From: Flavobacterium eburneipallidum
Lineage (GTDB): Bacteria; Bacteroidota; Bacteroidia; Flavobacteriales; Flavobacteriaceae
Assembly (NCBI RefSeq): GCF_027111355.2
Contig: NZ_CP114291.2
Location: 3,596,001 to 3,660,000, forward strand
Direction: 5' to 3'
Length of the DNA stretch: 64,000 bases
The position numbers and the translations under genes were made by a program. The notes under the pieces are model-generated. The model did no database searches. It was given only the letters and a program-made list of their open reading frames with translations, and was not told the origin of the DNA. Below are positions 38,758 through 47,864 of the stretch, piece after piece; the first letter of the stretch is position 1, and every line of letters starts with the position of its first letter.

Positions 38758-40035
38758 ATGCAAGCACCACTAGCCGAACGCATACGCCCGCAAAAATTAG
38801 AAGACTACATCAGTCAATCGCACTTGGTGGGTCCAAATGGCTCTTTGACACAACAAATTGCCAAAGGAATTATTCCCTCATTATTATTTTGGGGACCACC
38901 AGGAACAGGCAAAACGACTTTGGCACAAATCATTGCACAAGAATCAAAACGTCCTTTTTATATTTTGAGTGCTATTAACTCGGGTGTAAAAGACATTAGA
39001 GATGTAATTGACAAAGCCAAACAAAGTGGTGGACTTTTTACAGCCAAAAATCCAATTCTATTTATAGACGAGATTCATCGCTTTAGTAAATCACAACAAG
39101 ATTCTTTGTTGGCAGCTGTCGAAAAAGGTTGGATAACACTGATTGGAGCTACGACAGAAAACCCAAGTTTTGAGGTCATTCCCGCTTTATTATCACGTTG
39201 TCAGGTTTATATTCTGAATGCTTTCACTAAAGAGGATTTGGAAAGTTTACTATATCGAGCAATGAAAACCGATGCGTATTTAGCTTCTAAAAACATTAAA
39301 CTAACTGAAACAGAAGCACTATTGCGACTTTCAGGTGGTGATGGGCGCAAACTATTAAATATTTTTGAACTGGTCGTAAATGCTTCCGCTGAAGACGAAA
39401 TTAACATCACCAACGATCGTGTTTTTCAACTAGTCCAACAAAACACCGTTTTGTATGACAAAAGTGGTGAACAACATTACGACATTATTTCAGCATTCAT
39501 CAAATCCATTCGAGGGAGCGACCCAAACGGTGCGGTTTATTGGCTGGCAAGAATGATTGAAGGTGGCGAAGATGTAAAATTCATCGCCCGACGAATGCTA
39601 ATTTTATCCAGTGAAGATATTGGCAATGCTAACCCAACTGCTTTTATTATGGCTAACAACACTTTTCAAGCTGTTGCAACAATTGGTTACCCAGAGAGTA
39701 GAATTATTTTGAGTCAATGTGCTATTTATTTAGCCACTTCTCCCAAAAGTAATGCTTCGTATTTAGCCATCGGAAATGCGCAACAGTTGGTCAAACAAAC
39801 TGGAGATTTGCCTGTTCCAATTCATTTGCGAAACGCACCGACAAAATTGATGAAAGAATTGGGTTATGGAGATGAGTATAAATATTCACACGATTATGCT
39901 AATAATTTTGCCGAGCAAGAATTTCTTCCTGACAACATTTCAGAAACTGTTTTCTACAATCCAGGCAATAATTCTAGAGAAAACAGTACTCGAGAATTTC
40001 TAAAAAACCGCTGGAAAAGTAAGTATGGATATTAA
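38758..40035 (+). CDS. rarA: Replication-associated recombination protein A (RarA/MgsA)
   Basis: This AAA+ ATPase of 425 aa is related to clamp loaders and acts at stalled replication forks. Walker A is GPPGTGKT (46-53), Walker B is LFIDEIHRF (101-109), and sensor 1 is [20 protein letters not shown]. The C-terminal MgsA domain includes [39 protein letters not shown] and [14 protein letters not shown]. The length is typical. It is single, and the 208-bp region upstream shows no clear promoter box. Confidence 0.96.
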   Translation: MQAPLAERIRPQKLEDYISQSHLVGPNGSLTQQIAKGIIPSLLFWGPPGTGKTTLAQIIAQESKRPFYILSAINSGVKDIRDVIDKAKQSGGLFTAKNPILFIDEIHRFSKSQQDSLLAAVEKGWITLIGATTENPSFEVIPALLSRCQVYILNAFTKEDLESLLYRAMKTDAYLASKNIKLTETEALLRLSGGDGRKLLNIFELVVNASAEDEINITNDRVFQLVQQNTVLYDKSGEQHYDIISAFIKSIRGSDPNGAVYWLARMIEGGEDVKFIARRMLILSSEDIGNANPTAFIMANNTFQAVATIGYPESRIILSQCAIYLATSPKSNASYLAIGNAQQLVKQTGDLPVPIHLRNAPTKLMKELGYGDEYKYSHDYANNFAEQEFLPDNISETVFYNPGNNSRENSTREFLKNRWKSKYGY

Positions 40036-40116
40036 ATTAGACGGCAGTTAACAATTAGCAAGTTACAGATTTAATGTAAAAAAAAACAGATTCCAGATTA
40101 GAGGTTTAACCTTCTT

Positions 40117-40166
40117 AATCTGAAATCTGAAATCTGAAATCTGAAATCTGAAATCTGAAATCTGAA
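40117..40166. repeat. Seven tandem copies of AATCTGA
   Basis: A perfect 7-bp tandem repeat (AATCTGA x7, 50 bp) abuts the stop codon of the minus-strand gene that ends at 40167. It lies between convergent genes. Array length may vary between strains by slippage. Confidence 0.9.
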
Positions 40167-40913
40167 CTAAAACTTAACCGAAACTTTTTCAGAAACTAAT
40201 TTATCGTCTTTGTAATATTCAAAAAACCATTGATTGTCTTTGGCATTTAGAGTACCTTGAACACCGTTCTTTATAGCAATAAAAGAGTCTGCTCTAGAAG
40301 TTTTCAATAATTTCATCACCACTTTTGGCGTTTTATCAATTAATTGGAAACCATTTTCTGTGGGTTGGGCGTATAGCAAATTCGGATCTGTTACTGAAGC
40401 AACAGGAGGTGAAACAACTACTGGAACGACAGCAACTGTTGGCACAATTGCTACAGAAGGCGACACGGATTTTGTATTTAAACTTACGCCTCCATTGTAA
40501 TTGTATTGCAAATCATTAACAAATACAAAAGCATTATTTAACGATTCTTTATAAGCCGATTCAAAATCTTTTTCTCTACTTTTTCCAATTTCAGACTGGA
40601 AAACAAGTTTATTATTACAATCTCTGAAAGTGACAAATAATTTGGTTACCATAAAAGAATTGTCTTTTTTTACATCTATATACAACAAACTACATCTATC
40701 ATTCAATTCAGCAGGAATTTGTTCATTGTTGTAATAAGCCGAAAACCCTGCTTTTTCCAAATTATACTTTGTCAAAGTTTGCAGTCGATATTGATTTTCA
40801 ACATTTTGAAAATCATATTTAGTGGGTATAATTACTGCTTTATAATCATTAACCGATTGCGAAAAAGTAATGAAAGAAGTGAGAATAATAAGGAGCAAAA
40901 ATTTAATTTTCAT
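40167..40913 (-). CDS. Secreted hypothetical protein (248 aa)
   Basis: The signal peptide ends near TSFITFSQS. Residues 20-130 form a mixed alpha/beta region (DYKAVIIPTKYDFQNVENQY, then LLYIDVKKDNSFMVTKLFV). A Val/Pro/Ser-rich low-complexity linker covers about 145-178 (PTVAVVPVVVSPPVASV). A short C-terminal beta-rich domain follows (NGVQGTLNAKDNQWFFEYYK). I do not recognise a named family. The gene starts 2 nt after yjjG ends, so it is probably cotranscribed with radC and yjjG. The 7-bp tandem repeat touches its stop codon. Confidence 0.7.
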   Translation of the reverse strand: MKIKFLLLIILTSFITFSQSVNDYKAVIIPTKYDFQNVENQYRLQTLTKYNLEKAGFSAYYNNEQIPAELNDRCSLLYIDVKKDNSFMVTKLFVTFRDCNNKLVFQSEIGKSREKDFESAYKESLNNAFVFVNDLQYNYNGGVSLNTKSVSPSVAIVPTVAVVPVVVSPPVASVTDPNLLYAQPTENGFQLIDKTPKVVMKLLKTSRADSFIAIKNGVQGTLNAKDNQWFFEYYKDDKLVSEKVSVKF

Positions 40914-40915
40914 AA

Positions 40916-41602
40916 TTATAAATATTTTTTAAGTTCTAATAAATGGTTTATTTGCTTGATACTTTCTGGAGCTTTTATTTTTTTGTCATTAAAGAAAATA
41001 GCATCTAAACCTGCATTCAAAGCACCATTAACATCAGCATCCAGACAATCACCAATCATAATACAATTTTCTTTAGATGCTTGAGCCCAATTAATAGCAT
41101 AATCAAAGATACCACTATTTGGCTTTTTAACGCCTGCTAAATCTGAATTTGTTATTGTATTAAAATATCCCGAAAGGGCTGCATTATTTATTTTTTTGTC
41201 CTGCACATGGGCAAAACCATTGGTAATAATATGCAACTTATATTTTGGTTTCAAATACTCTAAAACTTCTATTGCCCCATCAAAAAGATGGTTATTATCG
41301 GTTAGAAATTCAATATAATCGTTGGCAATTTGATGAATATCTTCGTCAGAAATGGCAACATCCAAAGCATCGAAAGAATATTTTAATCTATTGTAACGCA
41401 ATTCTAGATGCGTAATTGCATCGTTCTGATACAACTTCCAACAGGCTTGATTGATGGGAATGTATTTTTCTGCAAAATCCCGACTATCAATTTCTGGAAA
41501 TCTACTCTTAAAAATTCGATGAAAAGCCAATTCAGAATTTCTATCAAAATCCCAAAGAGTGTGGTCTAAATCGAAAAAAACGTCAGTTATATTGGTGGTC
41601 AT
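40916..41602 (-). CDS. yjjG: HAD hydrolase, YjjG-type noncanonical pyrimidine nucleotidase
   Basis: This is a cytoplasmic HAD-superfamily phosphatase (228 aa), expected to dephosphorylate pyrimidine or damaged nucleoside monophosphates. Motif I is FFDLDHTLWDF with D11 and D13. Motif II is LHIITNG, and motifs III/IV are KKPNSGIFDYA and MIGDCLDADVNGALNAGL. The helical cap occupies about residues 18-85. It lies 15 nt after radC and 2 nt before the hypothetical gene in an apparent three-gene unit. Confidence 0.88.
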   Translation of the reverse strand: MTTNITDVFFDLDHTLWDFDRNSELAFHRIFKSRFPEIDSRDFAEKYIPINQACWKLYQNDAITHLELRYNRLKYSFDALDVAISDEDIHQIANDYIEFLTDNNHLFDGAIEVLEYLKPKYKLHIITNGFAHVQDKKINNAALSGYFNTITNSDLAGVKKPNSGIFDYAINWAQASKENCIMIGDCLDADVNGALNAGLDAIFFNDKKIKAPESIKQINHLLELKKYL

Positions 41603-41617
41603 TATATTTATTTATTT

Positions 41618-42310
41618 TTATAAAATATCTGTATCCGCAAAACTAAAATAACCGTTTTCGGTAATAATTACGTGATCCAAAACAGAAATATCTAGTGTTT
41701 GTCCAGCAGCTTTGAGTTTTTGAGTCAATTTTTTGTCTGGTTCACTTGGGTTCAAATTCCCCGAAGGATGATTGTGACACAAGATGATTGCTGTTGCTCC
41801 CAATTCCAAAGCAACTTTAAAAACCAATCGAGTATCGGCTACCGTTCCTGTAATCCCTCCTTTGCCTTGCTGCGATTTCGAAAGTACTTTATTGGAATTA
41901 TTCAAATACAAAACCCAAAATTCTTCATGAGGCAGTTCTCCAATAATGGGCTGCATCAATTCGAAAATCATTTTACTGGACGTTATCTTCTTCAATTCAA
42001 CAGCCTCTTCTGCTCGTCTTCGCCTTCCCAATTCCATTGCCGCAATAATCGAAATCGCTTTGGCCTCACCTATTCCTTTGAAATTCATCAATTGCTGAAT
42101 AGTTAATTTTCCTAAGGCATTTAAATTATTGTCCACACTCGCCAAAATTCTTTTGCTTAAATCTACCGCCGATTCGTTTCTATTTCCAGAACCAATCAAA
42201 ATCGCAATTAATTCGGCATCGCTCAAAGCACTTCTGCCTTTTAGCATCAGCTTTTCACGAGGTTTATCGTCTTCTGACCAATTGGTTATGGGAAAATTAG
42301 TTTGTTCCAA
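41618..42310 (-). CDS. radC: RadC-family JAB-domain protein (TTG start)
   Basis: This protein of 230 aa has an N-terminal helix-hairpin-helix region (LMNFKGIGEAKAISIIAAME) and a C-terminal JAMM metalloprotease-like domain with H179, H181 and D192 in CHNHPSGNLNPSEPD. A role in DNA repair is traditional but poorly supported. The start codon is TTG at 42310. The upstream frame is closed by TGA at 42320-42322, and the nearest ATG (42321-42323) is out of frame. It heads the radC-yjjG-hypothetical unit, and a TACTTTTG box lies 30 nt upstream. Confidence 0.93.
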   Translation of the reverse strand: MEQTNFPITNWSEDDKPREKLMLKGRSALSDAELIAILIGSGNRNESAVDLSKRILASVDNNLNALGKLTIQQLMNFKGIGEAKAISIIAAMELGRRRRAEEAVELKKITSSKMIFELMQPIIGELPHEEFWVLYLNNSNKVLSKSQQGKGGITGTVADTRLVFKVALELGATAIILCHNHPSGNLNPSEPDKKLTQKLKAAGQTLDISVLDHVIITENGYFSFADTDIL

Positions 42311-42340
42311 ATTTTGTCTTCATTTTAATTACTTATACTA

Positions 42341-42348
42341 CAAAAGTA
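42341..42348 (-). promoter_or_regulatory. Candidate -7 box for radC-yjjG
   Basis: The minus strand reads TACTTTTG, 30 nt before the radC TTG start. No matching -33 box is seen. Confidence 0.4.
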
Positions 42349-42379
42349 AAATTAGCGTTATTTGATTAAAGATAAAAAT

Positions 42380-42985
42380 ATGAAGCACTTTTATTTATTT
42401 CTAATCCTAATTTCGTTCCTTACTACTAAATCAAAAGGACAAATACAAACAACAACAAAACCCTTTTCCGCCAAATTATCCGATGCTGCTATTGCCATCA
42501 TTAACCCTAATATAATATATGACCCATCTTATTTTTCGATACCCTATCCTAACGGAGATATTCTTAAAAACAAAGGCGTTTGCACCGATGTAATTATTAG
42601 GGCTTATCGAAAACTTGGAATTGATTTGCAAAAAGAAGTTCACGAAGATATGAAATCACATTTTTCAGAATATCCCAATTTAAAAAAATGGGGTATGAGC
42701 AAAACTGATTCGAATATTGACCACAGAAGAGTTCCTAATCTTGAAGTTTACTTAAAAAGAAAAGGAACAAAATTACCTGTTTCAAAAAACGCAAATGATT
42801 ATAAAACTGGAGAAATCGTTACTTGGATGATTAATGGAAAGCTTCCTCATATCGGCATCATAACTAACCGAAAATCTGCTGATGGCAAGCGAAATCTTAT
42901 TGTACACAATGTAGGAAACGGACAGGTTTTAGAAGATTGTTTGTTTAGTTATGTAATTGTGGGACATTTTAAATATGTGAAATAA
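42380..42985 (+). CDS. DUF1287-family secreted protein (201 aa)
   Basis: I place the start at the ATG at 42380. An upstream TTG at 42362 would add six residues before the signal peptide (MKHFYLFLILISFLTT, cleaved near SKGQ). The family core is seen in YPNGDILKNKGVCTDVIIRA, KEVHEDMKSHF, NIDHRRVPNLEVYL and TGEIVTWMINGKLPHIGIIT. The conserved Cys and the two His residues resemble the NlpC/P60-like peptidase fold to which DUF1287 is thought to be related. It is probably periplasmic; substrate unknown. The gene ends 17 nt inside the remnant of the convergent GNAT gene. Confidence 0.8.
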   Translation: MKHFYLFLILISFLTTKSKGQIQTTTKPFSAKLSDAAIAIINPNIIYDPSYFSIPYPNGDILKNKGVCTDVIIRAYRKLGIDLQKEVHEDMKSHFSEYPNLKKWGMSKTDSNIDHRRVPNLEVYLKRKGTKLPVSKNANDYKTGEIVTWMINGKLPHIGIITNRKSADGKRNLIVHNVGNGQVLEDCLFSYVIVGHFKYVK

Positions 42986-43448
42986 AATATTTCATTTTTT
43001 TTCTCATACAAACACTACGTTCCAAACCAATGTAAGGTTCATAATTATCAACAATAGAATACCCTACTTTTTGATATAAAGCGATAGCTTCTACTTACTT
43101 GTATAAAGTTTCTAAAATGGAATAGGAATATCCTTTTTGAGATGCCAAAAACTCTAATTCATATAATACTTTTTGAGCAATCCCCTTCTCTCTAGCTTCT
43201 GGCAAAACAAACATACGTTTAATTTCTATAGTGTTTTTATCGTATTCCTTGAAACAACCACAGGCAGCAACATTTTTATTGAAATAAATCAGAACCACAT
43301 TGGAATTAAATTCTATCACATTATTTCCCCAGTAATTGGTTTTCAATTCCGGATATCTATCCCATAAATAGGCATCAAAGGCAGTATATAATTTTATAAA
43401 ATCTTTATTCTCGCTAGTCGTTTTAATAATTCCTATACTATCACTCAT
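42969..43448 (-). pseudogene. GNAT N-acetyltransferase interrupted by an in-frame stop
   Basis: The frame starts at ATG 43448 (MSDSIGIIKTTSENKDFIKL) and shows the GNAT core NVVLIYFNKNVAACGCFKEY, IKRMFVLPEAREKGIAQKVL and YSYSILETLYK. A TAA stop at 43095-43097 then cuts it after 117 residues. Reading on in the same frame gives VEAIALYQKVGYSIVDNYEP, then YIGLERSVCMRKKM and a stop at 42969. This is the expected GNAT C-terminus including the ALYQKVGY motif, so a single substitution (for example CAA to TAA) explains it. The truncated product would lack the last beta strands of the acetyl-CoA fold. It follows mpl by 10 nt. Confidence 0.85.
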
Positions 43449-43458
43449 AGAATCGCTG

Positions 43459-44814
43459 TTATTCAATCAATCCTTTTACCTCATCAAAATTCAATCCGCC
43501 ATAATTCCCTGAACTCATCAATAACAAAGCTGAATTCTCTAGATTTTGACTGAATAAAAATGTTTTAAATTCTGCAGGATTGGTATAAATAATCAAATCT
43601 TCTCTGTTGAATGATTGAGCAATTTGCTCATAAGTCACTTCTTCCAATTGCTTGATTTTTACCGCATCCGGCGAATAGAAAACTACGGCAACATCGGCAT
43701 ATTCTAATGCCCCTTCATATTCTTTCAAGAATTCGGCATTCAAACTACTGTAAGTGTGCAATTCCAAGCAAGCTACTAAAGTTCGGTTTGGATATTGTTC
43801 TTTCACTGCTTTTGTCGTTGCCGCTACTTTGCTTGGTGAATGCGCAAAATCTTTGTAAGCCACTTTTCCTTTTCCTTCTGCAATTTTTTCCAAACGTTTA
43901 GAAGCTCCTTTGAAACTCGCAATGGCCTCGTAGAAATCAGCTTCGTCAACGCCCATATTCTGACAAATCCATTTGGCTCCAGCTAAATTATTCAGGTTAT
44001 GTGCACCAAAAACTTCGATAGGCATTGCTCCTTCTGGAGTTTCTAATAAAGTAACCCCATCTTTCACTTCATATTTTGGCGTAGTGTAAGGAATTTTTCG
44101 GATTGGATTTGTCGCTGCTTCTGCCACACGCTTTACTTCTGAATCTTCTTCATTGTAAACTAAAATTCCACCATTGGTAATTTTAGCAATGAAAGTTTCG
44201 AACTGTTCTACATAGAAATCGTAAGTTGGAAAAACATTGATATGATCCCAAGCAATTCCAGAAATCAAAGCAATATTGGGCTGATACAAATGAAATTTTG
44301 GTCTTCTGTCTATTGGCGAAGACAAATATTCATCGCCTTCGAGAACGATAAAATCATTTTTCTCAGTAAGATGAACCATAGTATCAAAACCTTCGAGTTG
44401 TGCGCCCACCATATAATCTACTTCAATATTATGATAATGCATCACATGCAAAATCATAGAAGTAATGGTTGTTTTTCCGTGAGAACCTCCAATAACTACA
44501 CGGGTTTTATTTTTGGATTGTTCGTATAAGAATTCCGGATATGAATAAATTTTTAGTCCTAATTCTTGTGCTTTTAGCAATTCTGGATTATCGGCTTTGG
44601 CATGCATTCCTAGAATTACAGCTTCAATATCTTGGGTTATTTTTTCCGGAAACCAACCCATTTCTGCTGGCAAAATTCCTTTTTTCTCCAAACGAGTTTT
44701 TGATGGTTCAAAAATAGCATCGTCACTTCCTGTAACCTGATATCCTTTATTATGTAATGCCAAAGCCAAGTTGTGCATTGCACTTCCGCCAATGGCGATA
44801 AAATGAGTTCTCAT
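43459..44814 (-). CDS. mpl: UDP-N-acetylmuramate--L-Ala-gamma-D-Glu-meso-DAP ligase
   Basis: This Mur-ligase-family enzyme (451 aa) recycles murein tripeptide by joining it to UDP-MurNAc. The N-terminal Rossmann domain begins MRTHFIAIGGSAMHNLALAL. The P-loop is GGSHGKTTITSMI (about 108-120), and HPxK-like FAHSPSKVAATTKAVK marks the central/C-terminal boundary. MRTHFIAIGGSAM and GSDDAIFEPS are closer to Mpl than to MurC. It acts in the cytoplasm. The broken GNAT gene follows 10 nt downstream on the same strand. Confidence 0.9.
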   Translation of the reverse strand: MRTHFIAIGGSAMHNLALALHNKGYQVTGSDDAIFEPSKTRLEKKGILPAEMGWFPEKITQDIEAVILGMHAKADNPELLKAQELGLKIYSYPEFLYEQSKNKTRVVIGGSHGKTTITSMILHVMHYHNIEVDYMVGAQLEGFDTMVHLTEKNDFIVLEGDEYLSSPIDRRPKFHLYQPNIALISGIAWDHINVFPTYDFYVEQFETFIAKITNGGILVYNEEDSEVKRVAEAATNPIRKIPYTTPKYEVKDGVTLLETPEGAMPIEVFGAHNLNNLAGAKWICQNMGVDEADFYEAIASFKGASKRLEKIAEGKGKVAYKDFAHSPSKVAATTKAVKEQYPNRTLVACLELHTYSSLNAEFLKEYEGALEYADVAVVFYSPDAVKIKQLEEVTYEQIAQSFNREDLIIYTNPAEFKTFLFSQNLENSALLLMSSGNYGGLNFDEVKGLIE

Positions 44815-44873
44815 ATATTAAATTTCAATTTTTAAACCAAATTCAAACTTGAAATTTGGGCTTTTAGATTTGA

Positions 44874-45563
44874 TTATTTTTTGTCGAATTGTTGTTTTAA
44901 ATCCTGTGCCTTTTTGGGGTCTTTTAATTTTTTCAAATATAAATTATATAATGCTTGAAATGTAATTTTCGATTTACCAATTTCATTTGCTTTGATATAA
45001 TTTTTTTCAGCCGCTGTGTATCTTTCAAAATATTCATCAATTTGACCTCGGGACAAATAGCCGTCCACGGGAGATAATTTCAACAATTCGTTCGAATATT
45101 TGATGGCTTTGGATTCACTTCCACCTACAATCGCAGGAAGATTAATATACAACATCACTAAAGCCCAGCGGGCTTCAATGTGTTTTGGATTTAATTCAAT
45201 AGCTTTTTCGAATGATGCTTTAATCTCGCTAATCATACCAAGAGCCTTGAATTTATTGGATTCTTTGGCTTTCATCCCCAATACGCCACCATATTTAAAA
45301 TAATAATTGGCTTCAGAAGATTTCAATTGTTTGAGTTTTTTATAATAAACAATGGCTTTGTCCCACGATTGATTATTTCCTGCGATATCTCCCAAATATT
45401 CTAACGTCTTCAAATGAGAAGGATTCTGTTTTAAAAAAATTTCGAAAATAGGTTGCGCTTGATCGTATTTTTTTTCTTTAAATAATTGTTCGGCTTTATC
45501 AAAATTGGTTTGCCCCAAAATCAATAAAGGAAACAACAAAAAGAGGATAAGTATTTTTTTCAT
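44874..45563 (-). CDS. Tetratricopeptide-repeat secreted protein (229 aa)
   Basis: The signal peptide (MKKILILFLLFPLLILGQ) is followed by TPR-like helical pairs: NFDKAEQLFKEKKYDQAQPI, SHLKTLEYLGDIAGNNQSWD, WDKAIVYYKKLKQLKSSEAN, and a further repeat near ASFEKAIELNPKHIEARWAL. It probably serves as a periplasmic scaffold; partner unknown. A -7 box lies exactly 4 nt before the ATG, so the mRNA may be leaderless. Confidence 0.8.
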   Translation of the reverse strand: MKKILILFLLFPLLILGQTNFDKAEQLFKEKKYDQAQPIFEIFLKQNPSHLKTLEYLGDIAGNNQSWDKAIVYYKKLKQLKSSEANYYFKYGGVLGMKAKESNKFKALGMISEIKASFEKAIELNPKHIEARWALVMLYINLPAIVGGSESKAIKYSNELLKLSPVDGYLSRGQIDEYFERYTAAEKNYIKANEIGKSKITFQALYNLYLKKLKDPKKAQDLKQQFDKK

Positions 45564-45866
45564 TCTTCAAAAATAAGGAAATGTGAAAAGTTTCATTTCT
45601 TTTTAAGTAAAAATTAGTACTTTTAGAAATAGCTTACTTTTTAAATCTTTAATTTTTCATCAAACAAAAGCAGTATATCAACCTCTCGATGAGCAACTGG
45701 ATTACTTATAGAAGAGATTTTTATCTAAAATTCATAAATTTATTCCCATAAACACAAACACATTTTTGAAGCAAGCTGCTATTTTTTTTTGTTTATAACA
45801 AACTCAATCTTAATACTAAAGAAACACTACCCTAACACTAGCCTCCTACTTTCGTAAAAACTTTTT
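45564..45866. other. 303-bp divergent intergenic region
   Basis: This lies between the divergent TPR and LpxH-like genes. It holds the TATTTTTG box for the TPR gene (45568-45575, minus). Close to the other gene is a near match, TACTTTCG, about 13 nt before its ATG. The remaining roughly 220 bp are AT-rich, with no open frame or hairpin I can support. Confidence 0.5.
45568..45575 (-). promoter_or_regulatory. -7 box 4 nt before the TPR gene ATG (predicted leaderless mRNA)
   Basis: The minus strand reads TATTTTTG, then four bases (AAGA), then the ATG whose first base is 45563. Spacing is identical to that at rlmB and at the 62289 gene. Confidence 0.45.
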
Positions 45867-46682
45867 ATGAAAAGGAAACGAAAAATACCTTTAGTAGTCA
45901 TTAGCGATGTTCATCTTGGCACTTATGGCTGTCACGCCAAAGAATTACTGCAGTATTTAAAATCAATCAATCCACAAACCTTGGTTTTAAACGGCGACAT
46001 TATTGATATGTGGAACTTTACCAAACGCTACTTTCCTGCATCTCATATGGAAGTGTTGCGCTATATCATCAAAATGTCCAATCTAGGAACTCGTGTGGTT
46101 TACATAACTGGAAATCACGACGAAGCCTTACGCAAATACTCCGATTTTATTTTAGGAAATCTAGAATTAGTCGATAAACTAATCTTGGAATTGGACGGAA
46201 AAAAAACTTGGATTTTTCACGGTGATGTGTTCGATTCTTCTACAAAAGGATATGCCAAAATACTAGCCAAATTGGGTGGCAAAGGATATGACTTACTGAT
46301 TTTGATGAACAGTTTTATCAATTGGATTTTGGTTGCTTGCGGAAGAGAGAAACGAAGCTTTTCGAAAACCATTAAAAACAGCGTAAAGAAGGCCGTTTCC
46401 TTTATTTCTAATTTTGAAACTACTGCAGCCGAAATCGCCATCGAAAAAAAATACAGCTATGTAGTTTGCGGACACATTCACATGCCAAAAATGAAAGAAG
46501 TGGAAAACGAAAACGGAAAAGTATTGTATTTAAACAGTGGCGACTGGATTGAGAATCTTACTGCATTGGAATACAAAAAAGAAAAATGGAAAATTTACCA
46601 ATATGATAAATCACAATACTTAAACCAAGACACCAAAGAAGATGCTGTTATCAATGATATTGTTGCTAAAATTTTATCCTAA
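45867..46682 (+). CDS. LpxH-like metallophosphoesterase (UDP-2,3-diacylglucosamine diphosphatase family)
   Basis: This calcineurin-like phosphoesterase (271 aa) has the full metal-binding set: D14/H16 in ISDVHLG, D44 in LNGDIIDMW, N83/H84/D85 in GNHDEAL, H118/D120 in FHGDVFD, and CGHIHMPK near the C-terminus. The GDIIDMWN motif and overall pattern fit the LpxH branch, which makes lipid X for lipid A synthesis. A related paralogue lineage also exists, so the exact substrate is uncertain. It lies 29 nt upstream of a glycosyltransferase gene, probably in one operon. Confidence 0.8.
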   Translation: MKRKRKIPLVVISDVHLGTYGCHAKELLQYLKSINPQTLVLNGDIIDMWNFTKRYFPASHMEVLRYIIKMSNLGTRVVYITGNHDEALRKYSDFILGNLELVDKLILELDGKKTWIFHGDVFDSSTKGYAKILAKLGGKGYDLLILMNSFINWILVACGREKRSFSKTIKNSVKKAVSFISNFETTAAEIAIEKKYSYVVCGHIHMPKMKEVENENGKVLYLNSGDWIENLTALEYKKEKWKIYQYDKSQYLNQDTKEDAVINDIVAKILS

Positions 46683-46711
46683 AAAATTCTCTTCTAATTA
46701 AACAGAAATCC

Positions 46712-47701
46712 ATGAAAATATTTTATGCCATACAGGCAACAGGCAACGGTCACATTAGTAGAGCTACACAATTGTATCCTTATTTGAAAAAATTTGGTGA
46801 GATTGATTTCTTGTTGAGCGGGAATAATGCCAGCTTGGATATTGACTTACCCATAAAATTTAGAAGTGCTGGTTGTAGTTTGCATTACAGCAAATGTGGT
46901 GGATTGAATTATTGGGATATTGTAAAAAACATTCGCCCTCTTCAAATATATAAAGATGCCGAAGCCTTGCCTTTGAAAGATTATGATGTGATTATTAATG
47001 ACTTTGACTCGGTAACTTCACTGGCTTGCAAAATGCAAAAAGTACATTCGGTGCAGTTTGGACATCAAGCGAGTTTCGTTTCTGAAAATACGCCAAGACC
47101 AGATAAAAAAAGTATCATGGGCGAAATGATTCTGAAACATTATGCGCCTTCACCAAAGAATATTGGTTTGCATTTTGAAAAATACGATTCTTTCATCCAT
47201 CCTCCTGTTATCAAAGACGAAATAACGCAGGCTGAACCCAAAGACCTCAAACACATCACAGTTTATTTGCCTTCTTTCCAAAAAGATTGTCTGGAAAAAG
47301 CATTCCATAAACTTTCGGATATTCAGTTTCATTGGTTCCTGAATGATGTACCTTTCAAATACACCGAAGGCAATATTACCTATTATCCTGTCAATCAAAA
47401 ACTCTTCAACAAAAGTTTAATTAATTGTCACGGAATCATCACTGGAGGCGGATTCGAAACTCCTGCCGAAGCTTTACACCTTGGTAAAAAAATATTAAGC
47501 ATCCCTATCCGTGATCATTACGAACAAGAATGCAATGCAGCTGCCTTAAAACAATTAGGCGTTCCTGTTGTGTATGAAGTGGGCGATGATTTTGATGCAG
47601 TGATAGAAAACTGGCTAAAATCACCCATAATTTATCCTAAAATGGAAGCGAATAATATTCCTGAAACCTTACAGTTTTTATTTGATACGTATCGGGATTA
47701 A
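46712..47701 (+). CDS. MurG-like glycosyltransferase family protein (329 aa)
   Basis: The N-terminus has the glycine-rich loop of GT-B enzymes (FYAIQATGNGHISRATQLYP). The C-terminal half has the UDP-sugar-binding signature of the GT28 type: CHGIITGGGFETPAEALHLG, then KKILSIPIRDHYEQECNAAA. Acceptor and donor are unknown. It is probably cotranscribed with the LpxH-like gene, which suggests a role in envelope lipid or glycolipid synthesis (inference). Confidence 0.8.
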   Translation: MKIFYAIQATGNGHISRATQLYPYLKKFGEIDFLLSGNNASLDIDLPIKFRSAGCSLHYSKCGGLNYWDIVKNIRPLQIYKDAEALPLKDYDVIINDFDSVTSLACKMQKVHSVQFGHQASFVSENTPRPDKKSIMGEMILKHYAPSPKNIGLHFEKYDSFIHPPVIKDEITQAEPKDLKHITVYLPSFQKDCLEKAFHKLSDIQFHWFLNDVPFKYTEGNITYYPVNQKLFNKSLINCHGIITGGGFETPAEALHLGKKILSIPIRDHYEQECNAAALKQLGVPVVYEVGDDFDAVIENWLKSPIIYPKMEANNIPETLQFLFDTYRD

Positions 47702-47725
47702 TTCTTGCTTACTCAAAGTTAATTT

Positions 47726-47793
47726 GTCATTTCGACGAAGGAGAAATCTCATTAGTTGCTCTCGTTATGTGATTTCTCCTTCGTCGAAATGAC
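47726..47793. repeat. Palindromic dispersed-type repeat with 23-bp perfect arms
   Basis: The left arm at 47726-47748 starts GTCATTTCGACGAAGG. The right arm at 47771-47793 is its exact reverse complement, with a 22-nt spacer. No T-run follows. The sequence looks like the GAAGGAGAAATC palindromes I recall as scattered between genes in flavobacterial genomes. Confidence 0.8.
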
Positions 47794-47805
47794 ACATTGA
47801 TACTG

Positions 47806-47855
47806 TTTTATAAACGAAAAGGACTCTATTTCTAGAGTCCTTTTCGTTTATAAAA
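47806..47855. terminator. Very long perfect hairpin, bidirectional terminator
   Basis: A 23-bp perfect stem (47806-47828 with 47833-47855) encloses a 4-nt loop. The core AAAAGGACTCTA pairs with TAGAGTCCTTTT. The arms end in TTTTAT and ATAAAA. It lies 9 nt from the obgE stop and serves both converging genes. Confidence 0.85.
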
Positions 47856-47864
47856 TTTCAACTT

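Noticed and set aside
43459..43466. Longer GNAT start at 43466
   Set aside because: That codon is TTG and overlaps the mpl stop; the ATG at 43448 gives the normal family N-terminus.
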